Assembly: GCA_029054825.1 (NCBI GenBank)
Contig: JAIDEM010000043.1
Location: forward strand, 1-44,339
Length of the DNA: 44,339 bases
Direction of reading: 5' to 3'
DNA from: Prevotella sp.
Lineage (GTDB): Bacteria; Bacteroidota; Bacteroidia; Bacteroidales; Bacteroidaceae
The notes under the pieces were generated by a model. That model made no database searches, had not been told where the DNA came from, and worked only from the letters and a program-made list of their open reading frames with translations. Made by a program: the position numbers and the translations under genes. Numbering within the stretch: position 1 is the stretch's first letter; every line of letters begins with the position of its first letter. Positions 36,023-43,794 of this stretch are shown here, piece after piece.

Positions 36023-39000
36023 TCAGAATCCTAACTGCAGACCGAACGAGAGTGACATCGGGCGCGGGTATGCCCAAGCTGTATTTTCCGGGTCAGAGCA
36101 TGTGAGGCTGCTGCTCTTCAGTGTAAGCAGGTTGTTGCCGGAAACGTAGAATCGTGCATTGCTCATCTTCAGCCTGTCGAGCAGTTTCCTTGGCACATTG
36201 TAACCTATCTGCAGTGTGCGTAGCTTGAGATAAGACCCGCTTTCAACAAAATAACTCGATACGCGTCCTTCATCGCCGACATTATTGGTAGTCAAGGCAG
36301 GGATGTCAGACCCTGTATTGTCGGCAGTCCATGCACCGAGCAGACGGTTGCCCTTGTTTGAACCGGCATCCGTGAGACTCCAGAAGTCGGTCTGGAACTT
36401 CTGGTCGTTGTACACATCCTGTCCATAGACACCCTGCCAGAACATGGTGAGGTCGAAATCCTTATAGCCGAGGGAGATGTTAAGGCCGTAGGAGAACTTC
36501 GGCACCGGGTTGTATATCCAGTCCTGGTCGGCAGCGTCAATGACGCCGTTATCGTCAAGGTCAGCATATTTCAGGCCGCCGACACGTGCTCCTGCCTGTC
36601 CGGAAGCGTCCACTTCCGCCTGATTCTGATAGATTCCAGCAGCGACATATCCGACACGCGAGCCATACGGCACACCTGCCTCTACCAGATTCTGCGTCAT
36701 GGTATGCTGATAAGAGCCAGTCGTGGTCTCCGGCAAGTATGTCACCCTGTTGCGGAAGAAGTCGAGATTTCCCTTTACGTCATATCTCAGTCCACCTGCC
36801 GTAGTGTTCCTGTAGCCTACAGTAAACTCCATGCCCCAGTTTTTCAGGCTCGGGCCGTTGACCCATGACGAGCCGCCTTCACCCCATGCGGCGAGATAGG
36901 CAGGGTTGATGAGCATGTCGTCCACCTTTTTTATATAATAGTCAACGGTACCGTAGAGCTTGCTGCGGAAGAAACTGAAATCGACACCGATATTCCACTG
37001 TGTAGTAGATTCCCACTTGAGATTGTCGTTTGCAGTCTGGTATGTGCGGAAGCCAGACGGGAAAGTCCCCGAGCCCTGCAACAGGAGATCGTATGCTGTG
37101 GAGGTCACACGGTCAGAGCCATAATCGGCAGCATAAAGTCCGTAGCGTGCATCGTTGGAGATGGCCTGGTTGCCGGTCTTTCCCCATGATGCCCGTATCT
37201 TGAGGTCGTCTATCCAGTCTTGGTCAAGGTTTTGCGAGAGACGGTATCCGAATGTCAATGCCGGGAATGTACCGTAACGGTTGTTGCGTCCGAAGCGCGA
37301 ACTGCCGTCGCGACGGATTGTAAACGAGGCAAGTACAAGGTCTTTCCAGTTATAGTCTACCTTTCCGAAAAACGACACCAAGGCATATCCCTGCTGGACA
37401 CCGGTGACATTCTTCACGCCCGTAGCGGCATCCGGCCACATGTAGTCATAATCTTCAAGCGCAAAATTCTCTGCATATCCGGAGAAGTCTATGCCATTCT
37501 GGCGGAACAGCTCCATACCGAGGAGGACATTGAACGTATGGTTGTCCCACAGTGTAGTGTTGTAAGTGGCCGTGTTAGACCATGTCCATTCCAGCATGTT
37601 TGCATGTGACAGTGTCGTGCTCGGCACATTGTTGTTCACTATATCCGAATGGAACGTCTGACTGACGGAGTGGATGAACGACGATGTATGGTCAAGTCCG
37701 AAGTTCGAGCGCAGTGTAAGTCCCTTGAGAGGCTTTATGTCTATATAGGCATTGCCGAACGCACGCCATGTCTTCAGTCTGTTGTCACGGTTATAGTAAA
37801 GTTCGCGGAGCGGGTTCTGGCGATCGCTCATGCCGCCGACCGGACCGCTGAAAGTATAGCCATCGTTCTCGTACAGAGGTACGGTAGGCGCCATCTTCAG
37901 TGCGTTTTCCATAGGATGACAGTCCACCTGGCTGGTATACGTGATGGTGAAATTCTCGCCTATCGTGACAAGTTTGTTCACATTGTAGGCCATGTTCAGC
38001 CGGGCTGAGACATTGCTGAAATCGGTATATTTCAGGATACCGGAATTATTCTTGTATCCGACGGAGAACAATGCGGAATACTTGTCTGTGGCATTGGACA
38101 GCGAGAGGTCGTAGCTCTGCTGGAGGCCTGTACGCGAGATGGCATCAAGCCAGTCCGTATCGGAGAAGCCCATTGTCTTCTTCTGATTGATGAAGCCTCC
38201 GTACCGTCCGTTTACCGTATAGTCCTTGTATGAGTTGGTTCTCGGGTCGTAGACTCTGATAGCCGTGCCGCTTGCGGCATTGAGGTCAAGACCGTAGTTG
38301 CCAGCATACGCTACAGGGTCAATGCCGTCGTTGAGGGCTGCCTGCGCCATAGCCGTAGCATACTCTGCCGTGTTGCAGAGGTCCATCGTGGACTGTGAGG
38401 TATAGAACTGCGCCGTGACATTTGCAGAGAAGTCTATCTTCACCTTGTCGCCTTTCTTGCCCTTTCTGGTGGTGATGATTATCACGCCATTGGCGGCACG
38501 TGAACCGTAGATTGAAGCCGAGGCGGCATCTTTCAGCACCTGCATGCTCTCGATGTCATTCATGTTGAGAGAGTTCAGCGATGCTGTCGTAGGCACTCCG
38601 TCGATGATATAGAGCGGATCTTGGGATGCATTGAACGAGCCTATGCCACGTATGCGTACAGTTCCCGTTCCTGCCGGCGAACCGTCTGTGGTCACTGTCA
38701 TGCCAGCCACCTTTCCCTGCAACGCCCTCATAGGGTCTGTCTCTGACGAAGACTGCAGGTCCTTAGTGGAGACGACAGCAACTGCTCCTGTCAGATCAGC
38801 CTTGCGCTGGGTGGTATAGCCCGTCACTACCAATTCGCCAAGACTGAGCGCATCCTCCTTTAGCGTGACTTTCATGCCGTCAGCGGCAGGTAGCTCCTTA
38901 TTGGCAAAGCCTATATAACTCACCATGAGCGTTGCGCCTTCATTGACATTAATCTTAAAATGTCCGTCAATGTTCGTGACGGTGCCGTTACCGGTCCCCT

Positions 39001-39139
39001 TCTCCATGATTGTTGCACCGGCGATGGCCTCTCCCGTCTGGTCGACAACCGTTCCGCTGACCTCAATCTTCTGCGCATATATTATGGTACACGCCATAAG
39101 CATAAGCGCACTTGCGATTAATCTTTTAAGATGTTTCAT
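36023..39139 (-). CDS. susC: SusC-family TonB-dependent outer-membrane transporter
   Basis: The protein has 1038 residues. A signal peptide (MKHLKRLIASALMLMACTII, ending near YAQ) is followed by a carboxypeptidase-regulatory-like domain (about 26-105), the plug domain (about 115-225, with GELVVTGYTTQRKADLTGAV, then PLYIIDGVP and IYGSRAANGVIIITTRKGK) and a 22-strand barrel ending SLSFGLQLGF. It imports oligosaccharides across the outer membrane using TonB energy. It is the first structural gene of the fructan locus. Upstream lie a weak -7 box and a large inverted repeat. Confidence 0.96.
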   Translation of the reverse strand: MKHLKRLIASALMLMACTIIYAQKIEVSGTVVDQTGEAIAGATIMEKGTGNGTVTNIDGHFKINVNEGATLMVSYIGFANKELPAADGMKVTLKEDALSLGELVVTGYTTQRKADLTGAVAVVSTKDLQSSSETDPMRALQGKVAGMTVTTDGSPAGTGTVRIRGIGSFNASQDPLYIIDGVPTTASLNSLNMNDIESMQVLKDAASASIYGSRAANGVIIITTRKGKKGDKVKIDFSANVTAQFYTSQSTMDLCNTAEYATAMAQAALNDGIDPVAYAGNYGLDLNAASGTAIRVYDPRTNSYKDYTVNGRYGGFINQKKTMGFSDTDWLDAISRTGLQQSYDLSLSNATDKYSALFSVGYKNNSGILKYTDFSNVSARLNMAYNVNKLVTIGENFTITYTSQVDCHPMENALKMAPTVPLYENDGYTFSGPVGGMSDRQNPLRELYYNRDNRLKTWRAFGNAYIDIKPLKGLTLRSNFGLDHTSSFIHSVSQTFHSDIVNNNVPSTTLSHANMLEWTWSNTATYNTTLWDNHTFNVLLGMELFRQNGIDFSGYAENFALEDYDYMWPDAATGVKNVTGVQQGYALVSFFGKVDYNWKDLVLASFTIRRDGSSRFGRNNRYGTFPALTFGYRLSQNLDQDWIDDLKIRASWGKTGNQAISNDARYGLYAADYGSDRVTSTAYDLLLQGSGTFPSGFRTYQTANDNLKWESTTQWNIGVDFSFFRSKLYGTVDYYIKKVDDMLINPAYLAAWGEGGSSWVNGPSLKNWGMEFTVGYRNTTAGGLRYDVKGNLDFFRNRVTYLPETTTGSYQHTMTQNLVEAGVPYGSRVGYVAAGIYQNQAEVDASGQAGARVGGLKYADLDDNGVIDAADQDWIYNPVPKFSYGLNISLGYKDFDLTMFWQGVYGQDVYNDQKFQTDFWSLTDAGSNKGNRLLGAWTADNTGSDIPALTTNNVGDEGRVSSYFVESGSYLKLRTLQIGYNVPRKLLDRLKMSNARFYVSGNNLLTLKSSSLTCSDPENTAWAYPRPMSLSFGLQLGF

Positions 39140-39174
39140 TTAGCTTGTTTAGTTATTAGGTTGAAAATCTGCCG

Positions 39175-39182
39175 TAAAGGTA
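39175..39182 (-). promoter_or_regulatory. Possible activator-dependent -7 box of susC
   Basis: TACCTTTA on the minus strand, 36 nt upstream of the susC start, differs from TAnnTTTG at the last base. No TTTG occurs at the -33 distance. A weak promoter next to a large palindrome would fit a promoter that needs an activator. Confidence 0.35.
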
Positions 39183-39206
39183 CAGCGGAATTGCCGATGA
39201 AACCGT

Positions 39207-39275
39207 AAAAAATCGTTCACAGACTGTAAATATTGTTACAATGTATCATATTTTACAGACTATGAACGATTTTTT
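39207..39275. promoter_or_regulatory. Long inverted repeat between the fructan regulator and susC
   Basis: AAAAAATCGTTCA (39207-39219) is mirrored exactly by TGAACGATTTTTT (39263-39275). The symmetry continues inward: ACAGACTGTAAATAT on the left versus ATATTTTACAGACTA on the right, with two mismatches and one extra base. This gives arms of about 27 bp with a 14-nt centre. It can be a terminator for the regulator gene, an operator for it, or both. Relative to the -7 box it begins about 25 nt upstream. Confidence 0.75.
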
Positions 39276-39307
39276 GTCATATCGGCGCGATTCTCTTTTT
39301 CTGAAGA

Positions 39308-40840
39308 CTATTTTGAGCATCTTGCTTCCCCTGGACTTATGCCGAACTCATCCTTGAAGCATTTGGCGAAATAGGAAGGGGCTGTGAAGCCTACATCGTA
39401 GGCAATCTCCGAGACGGAACGGTCTGTTGACTCAAGGAGCTGTTTTCCGCGCGCCACGCGCGCCTTGCGGAGAAGTTCCACGGGAGTCATGCCTGTCAAG
39501 GACTTTATCTTGCGATAGAGCTGCACGCGACTCATGCCCATCTCCTCGCCTATACGTTCAACATTGAAGTCGGCATCCTGAAGATTCTGTTGCAATATCG
39601 AGCGGAAACGGTCAAGGAAAGTGTTCGGTACCGGAATCACATGCTTGTCATTCTCTGACATTTCGGTCGAGGGGATGCTTGCCATGGGCGACACGACCTC
39701 CTTTGCAACCTCTTCATTTACCATAACCTTGGCAATATAAAAGCGGTAGGTCAGTACGCACAGGGTGACGATAATGACAATAACCACTATGAAAATGATG
39801 ATTATCTTCTGCTGAAGATTGACTTGAGTGAAATACTCATCCACCTTGGCATGTATCGTCTTGATGTCGTTGCCGACACGTTCCATCTCACGATGCTGTG
39901 CCAGCAGGAGGTCGGCATTGGACTTGTCTACCACTGAAGAATGCAGCTTATTGTAACGCTCATATTTCTCTCCGTTGAGAATCTTGCGTGCAAGGCGCAT
40001 CACTTCAAGACCTTGTGTAGGATAGATATACGTGGCCTCGAACACGCCCTTCTGCACCTGGTCTATGCCGCCTCCCGGAACAGGCAGGGCATCCACACCG
40101 TAATACTTTATATTCTTGAGTCCATGGCTCAGCGCTACATTTCTTGCACCTAATGCAAGGCGGTCGTTATGGCCGAATATGCAGTCGATATCCCTGTCAT
40201 GCTTCAACACCTCCGCCATCGCCTTGATGCCGCTCTCCTCCGTCCAGTCGCCAAGTTCAGAGGAAATCAGCCTTATCTGCGGATACTCTGCGATAGCATC
40301 GGCAAAGCCACGATGCCTTTCCTTCGCCGGCGAAGAACCTTTAAGACCTGTAATCTCGACCAAAGTGCCCTTGCCTTTCATGTCGCGGGCGATGAGCTTG
40401 CCCATGGTATTGCCTATGGCATAGTTGTCGGCACTGATATAAGCTGTATATTTGTCGCTGTCTGTACGGCGGTCAAAGAGGATGACAGGTATTCCGCTGT
40501 CGTATGCCTTGTCTATTACAGGAGTAAGGCTGGCTGCGGAATTCGGGGAGACGATAATCAAATCTACCTTCTCTTCTATGAAATGGTTTATCTGCTCTAT
40601 CTGTCGCTCGTCACTGTCATCGGCAGAAAGGAACTCGAGCTCAACGGCATTATCCACATATCCGCCGACTATAAGTTCGCCGTTCTGCTTGTGACGCCAT
40701 ATATCCTCACTGCACTGAGACACACCTATACGCCATGGTTTCCTGCTCTCGGAACAGGAAACCATGAGCAAGGCCAACAAGGCCGTTACTGCAAAGGTCG
40801 TTATTCTATTCACGGTAAAAGTTTGTTTTCTATTCTCCAT
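39308..40840 (-). CDS. Membrane-bound sugar sensor: periplasmic-binding domain, one TM helix, AraC-type HTH
   Basis: I chose the ATG at 40840 (MENRKQTFTVNRITTFAVTA), giving 510 residues, because the longer frame adds no signal-like sequence. Residues 13-29 form a signal-like hydrophobic segment with a lipobox (LLMVSC, C29). Residues about 36-325 are a type I periplasmic sugar-binding domain (RIGVSQCSEDIWR; VDLIIVSPNSAASLTPVI; FDRRTDSDKYTAYISADN; FGHNDRLALGA). One membrane helix lies at 346-368 (IIIIFIVVIVIIVTLCVL). Residues about 410-507 are an AraC helix-turn-helix (FNVERIGEEMGMSRVQLYRK; SVSEIAYDVGFTAPSYFAKC). There is no histidine kinase, ATPase or receiver domain. The sensor resembles that of fructose-sensing hybrid regulators (B. 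thetaiotaomicron BT1754). It is upstream of and co-directional with susC. Confidence 0.9.
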   Translation of the reverse strand: MENRKQTFTVNRITTFAVTALLALLMVSCSESRKPWRIGVSQCSEDIWRHKQNGELIVGGYVDNAVELEFLSADDSDERQIEQINHFIEEKVDLIIVSPNSAASLTPVIDKAYDSGIPVILFDRRTDSDKYTAYISADNYAIGNTMGKLIARDMKGKGTLVEITGLKGSSPAKERHRGFADAIAEYPQIRLISSELGDWTEESGIKAMAEVLKHDRDIDCIFGHNDRLALGARNVALSHGLKNIKYYGVDALPVPGGGIDQVQKGVFEATYIYPTQGLEVMRLARKILNGEKYERYNKLHSSVVDKSNADLLLAQHREMERVGNDIKTIHAKVDEYFTQVNLQQKIIIIFIVVIVIIVTLCVLTYRFYIAKVMVNEEVAKEVVSPMASIPSTEMSENDKHVIPVPNTFLDRFRSILQQNLQDADFNVERIGEEMGMSRVQLYRKIKSLTGMTPVELLRKARVARGKQLLESTDRSVSEIAYDVGFTAPSYFAKCFKDEFGISPGEARCSK

Positions 40841-40894
40841 CCATTCTACACGGTATGCCACGGACGGCGGTCGTACAGGCAAGTGTGCCCTACC

Positions 40895-42208
40895 CTACAG
40901 CAGGCGACACCCGAAGCCTGCGGCATCAATGGCTTTCAGCACAGCTTCCGCTGTACATGTTCCCCACACATGCACCTCGCCACGGTCAAGCATGATATCC
41001 GCACGCTCCACTCCGGCGACAGCCTGCACGGCACCTGCCACACTGGCACGGCAGTGTGAGCATGTCATGCCGTCAACCTTTATCTTGAATACCGGCGGTA
41101 CTGCTCCCGTATCTTCCGTCCCATGACCATGATGACCATGCCAACGACGGAAAACAAAGGCATTGGCAAGGAGCACAAGGAGTATCACACCGGAAGCTAT
41201 CTCCACGAAACCGGGACCTCCATCCTCACAGCAGCCGTCTGCCATCATGCCCATAGGTGACAGCGCAAACCATCCGCGCGGCATGATATAATCCATGGCA
41301 AGGCCGCAGACGACAGAACCGAAGATTATCGATGCGAGGTATATGCAGAGGGTCTTGCGTCCCATAATCTTGCGCACGACAAGGATTGAGGCGGCGTTGC
41401 TTGCCGGACCTGCCATCAGCATGACAAGGGCGGTGCCTGGAGAGAGGCCTTTCATCATCAGCGAGACGGCGATAGGGATGCTTCCCGTGGCACAGAGATA
41501 CATAGGAATAGCCACAAGCAGCACAAGAGCCATGCTCAGAAGAGTATTTCCTGAGAACACCTCGAAGAACTGTGTCGGCACTGCCACTGTAATGAAGGCC
41601 GCGATAAGGAGACCTATCACCAGCCATTTGCCTACGTCCTGCAACATCTCCACAAAACCGTAGTTAAGGGCTGACTTCATGCGTGCCGTAAACGAGGCAT
41701 CGTGCTTGTGGCCATGGTCATGGCAGCAACCGTCCTTACACTCCGTCATAGGTATCTCTTCTGTAGCCTCAGCACTCTTTTCCTCACTGTCACCGTCAAG
41801 CCTGTTGACAAGAGTTCCACCGAAAAACGATGTCACAAGGGCAGCCACAGGGCGGATAACGGCAAACGCCGGACCAAGCACGGAGTATGTTGCCATGATG
41901 CTGTCGACACCAGTCTGCGGAGTGGCTATGAGGAATGATGTTGCCGCACCTTTAGATGCTCCCTCGCGACGCAATGCTGCCGTTGTGGGAATCACACCGC
42001 ATGAGCACAACGGGAGAGGTATTCCCAAGAGTGCCGCCTTTACCACCGACTTCCAGTCGTTGGAGGCAAGATGACGTGAGAACATGCTGCGCGGCACGAA
42101 AGCCTGCAACAGGCCGGCAATGAAGAAGCCCAAAAGGAGATAGGGGGCCATCTCGCAAAGGAGATGCCAAAACGACTGCACGTAGCCTGAAAGTATTTCC
42201 TGAATCAT
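40895..42208 (-). CDS. SO_0444-type Cu/Zn efflux permease with C-terminal HMA domain
   Basis: The protein has 437 residues and about eight to ten membrane helices in two repeats. The permease signature is PLPLCSCGVIPTTAALRREG, typical of the DUF318/ArsP-like permeases. A cytosolic or periplasmic loop (about 150-170) is a metal-binding cluster (MTECKDGCCHDHGHKHD), and a further GCCEDGG lies before the last helix. The C-terminal 65 residues are a heavy-metal-associated domain with GMTCSHC. The combination predicts export of Cu, Zn or a related soft metal. It ends 54 nt before the fructan regulator on the same strand; the two functions look unrelated. Confidence 0.88.
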   Translation of the reverse strand: MIQEILSGYVQSFWHLLCEMAPYLLLGFFIAGLLQAFVPRSMFSRHLASNDWKSVVKAALLGIPLPLCSCGVIPTTAALRREGASKGAATSFLIATPQTGVDSIMATYSVLGPAFAVIRPVAALVTSFFGGTLVNRLDGDSEEKSAEATEEIPMTECKDGCCHDHGHKHDASFTARMKSALNYGFVEMLQDVGKWLVIGLLIAAFITVAVPTQFFEVFSGNTLLSMALVLLVAIPMYLCATGSIPIAVSLMMKGLSPGTALVMLMAGPASNAASILVVRKIMGRKTLCIYLASIIFGSVVCGLAMDYIMPRGWFALSPMGMMADGCCEDGGPGFVEIASGVILLVLLANAFVFRRWHGHHGHGTEDTGAVPPVFKIKVDGMTCSHCRASVAGAVQAVAGVERADIMLDRGEVHVWGTCTAEAVLKAIDAAGFGCRLL

Positions 42209-42601
42209 GATGTTATTTGTTTTCTGTTTTTTTATACTGGTTTTATAACTGGTTTTATGTTCATTACAGGAACGGAAAGTATAGCGCCATTACTTGCATG
42301 TCCCTGTTTTCGGATACAAAATTATATATTTTTTTTTGCAACTTCATTGCAAAACGCATTTTTTCCATTTCATACCATAAAAAAAACTTTATGGATATGA
42401 GCCTCTTGCCAAAAAACACCTCCATCCTGTCCTTCTTCGCTTCTCTCATGAGGTATAACAAACATGGAAAGAAAGTATACACTTTACCGGTGAAGCCTTA
42501 TTCAGGAAAACGCCAATGGCAAAACCTTGCATACACATTTATATACCATTGATATACAGAAAGATACAGAGCGTGCCAGCAAAACTATATGACATGTGGC
42601 T

Positions 42602-42689
42602 TGAAAGGTAACCTTTCACACCGCAAAGTGTCACCTTTTGCGTGGCAAAGTGTCACCCTTCACATGGCAGAAGGTGACACTTTGCACAG
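42602..42689. repeat. 22-bp tandem array, locus 2 (four units)
   Basis: Four 22-bp units start at 42602, 42624, 42646 and 42668. The first contains the 17-nt palindrome TGAAAGGTAACCTTTCA. The second and third read CAAAGTGTCACC(T/C)TT, and the fourth reads CAGAAGGTGACACTTTGC, so it is partly inverted. Period, unit number and the GGTnACCTTT core match locus 1 at 29275-29362. Confidence 0.85.
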
Positions 42690-42773
42690 CCAAGCGTGCG
42701 CATACGAATGCAGTCTACAACGGGACAGATGAAAAAACGAATGCGTAACGGTAATATTCTCAAGAAAAAGCAT

Positions 42774-42781
42774 TACCTTTG
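42774..42781 (+). promoter_or_regulatory. Candidate -7 promoter element of the AraC-family gene
   Basis: TACCTTTG fits TAnnTTTG, 94 nt upstream of the ATG at 42876. No -33 TTTG is seen at the right distance. Confidence 0.4.
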
Positions 42782-42875
42782 CAAGTATCTGAAACCAAGT
42801 TGACCGTCGGCAGGAAGCTATATCATTATATATATAATAATGTGTCTGCCGTAAACTGAGAAACGCTATCGCCAC

Positions 42876-43673
42876 ATGACACTCACGACCTACAGACCTC
42901 ACGGACTTCTGCGCAAGTATGTGCGCTACTACTGGGTACTGAAATGCAATGAAGCATCAAGCACCCTGACTTTCCCTATCGGCTGTCCGCAGATGATATT
43001 CCATAAGGGACGCCCTCTCTATATCCCGGAACTTGCTGCATATCAGAGTACATTCACCATCAGCGGACAGGTGAATTTCCCTGCACATCTCCAGTGTCAA
43101 GGCGATACGGAGATGATAGTCGTGGTGTTTTATCCCCACACAGCGGGGATATTCACAGGCACTCCGCCGTCAGCATTCTACAACATTGAGGTCTCGGGCT
43201 ATGACTTGGGAGACAAAGATGCAGAAGACCTTGCCTCACGTATCTTCGGCTGTGAGGACAACTCTCTATGCCTTGCGGAGATAGAGCAGTGGCTGATAAG
43301 AAGGCTCTGTGACAGCAAGGACACGCATAATGTATCACGCATGGCGGATGCCGTGGGACATCTCATGACATCTCCGCATATTGCTGTCGCCAGACTTGCC
43401 GACCTTACATGTCTCAGCAAGAAACAGTTTGAGCGCGTGTTCTACACCTCTGTCGGGATGATGCCCAAGGAATATGCGCGTATCGTGCGGTTTCAGAGGG
43501 CGTTGCGTATGATGCAGCTCGGACGAAGGGACTATGCCTGCATAGCCTATGAAAGCGGATACTCAGACCAGTCGCATTTCATACGTGAGTTCAAGGCTTT
43601 CAGCGGACACACTCCTGCGACACTTGTCACGGAGTGCTCCCCATATTCCGACTTATTCACCAGTCCTGAATAA
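42876..43673 (+). CDS. AraC-family transcriptional regulator
   Basis: The protein has 265 residues. The N-terminal part (about 1-115; RPHGLLRKYVRYYWVLKC, FPIGCPQMIFHKGRP, then the block with FYPHTAGIFTGTPPSAFYN) is the ligand-binding region found in many Bacteroidetes AraC proteins of the DUF6597 type. Residues about 165-255 form the AraC domain: first helix-turn-helix VARLADLTCLSKKQFERVF and second YACIAYESGYSDQSHFIREF, ending FKAFSGHTPATLV. The ligand is unknown. It is followed 121 nt later, on the same strand, by a CatA-like acetyltransferase gene, a likely target or operon partner. Confidence 0.9.
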   Translation: MTLTTYRPHGLLRKYVRYYWVLKCNEASSTLTFPIGCPQMIFHKGRPLYIPELAAYQSTFTISGQVNFPAHLQCQGDTEMIVVVFYPHTAGIFTGTPPSAFYNIEVSGYDLGDKDAEDLASRIFGCEDNSLCLAEIEQWLIRRLCDSKDTHNVSRMADAVGHLMTSPHIAVARLADLTCLSKKQFERVFYTSVGMMPKEYARIVRFQRALRMMQLGRRDYACIAYESGYSDQSHFIREFKAFSGHTPATLVTECSPYSDLFTSPE

Positions 43674-43774
43674 ATGTCCCTTTCCTTCTATCCCTGACGG
43701 ATATCTTTCTGTACCTTTGCAGAAACAAGCTACACCTCAGCAATCGGAGCAGGCTCCATTGCGTTCGGTTTTCA

Positions 43775-43782
43775 TTAACTTT
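43775..43782 (+). promoter_or_regulatory. Candidate -7 element before the CatA-like gene
   Basis: TAACTTTG ends 12 nt before the ATG at 43795; a second match, TACCTTTG, is at 43712-43719. Both are followed by GCAGAAA. Neither has a TTTG at the right distance. The downstream box would leave a very short leader. Confidence 0.35.
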
Positions 43783-43794
43783 GCAGAAAAAAAC

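Larger units (their letters stand above)
42209..42875. other. Spacer with repeats between the efflux gene and the AraC regulator
   Basis: No gene is seen. The spacer contains a short tandem duplication (ACTGGTTTTATA near 42237-42258), a -7-like TAATTTTG on the minus strand (42317-42324) that could serve the efflux gene but lacks a correctly spaced TTTG, the second 22-bp array (42602-42689), and a -7-like TACCTTTG on the plus strand (42774-42781). Confidence 0.5.

Noticed and set aside
40169..41059. 296-codon plus-strand frame opposite the fructan regulator and efflux gene
   Set aside because: It is antisense to two well-supported genes and the protein has no family pattern. It is a by-product of their codon use.
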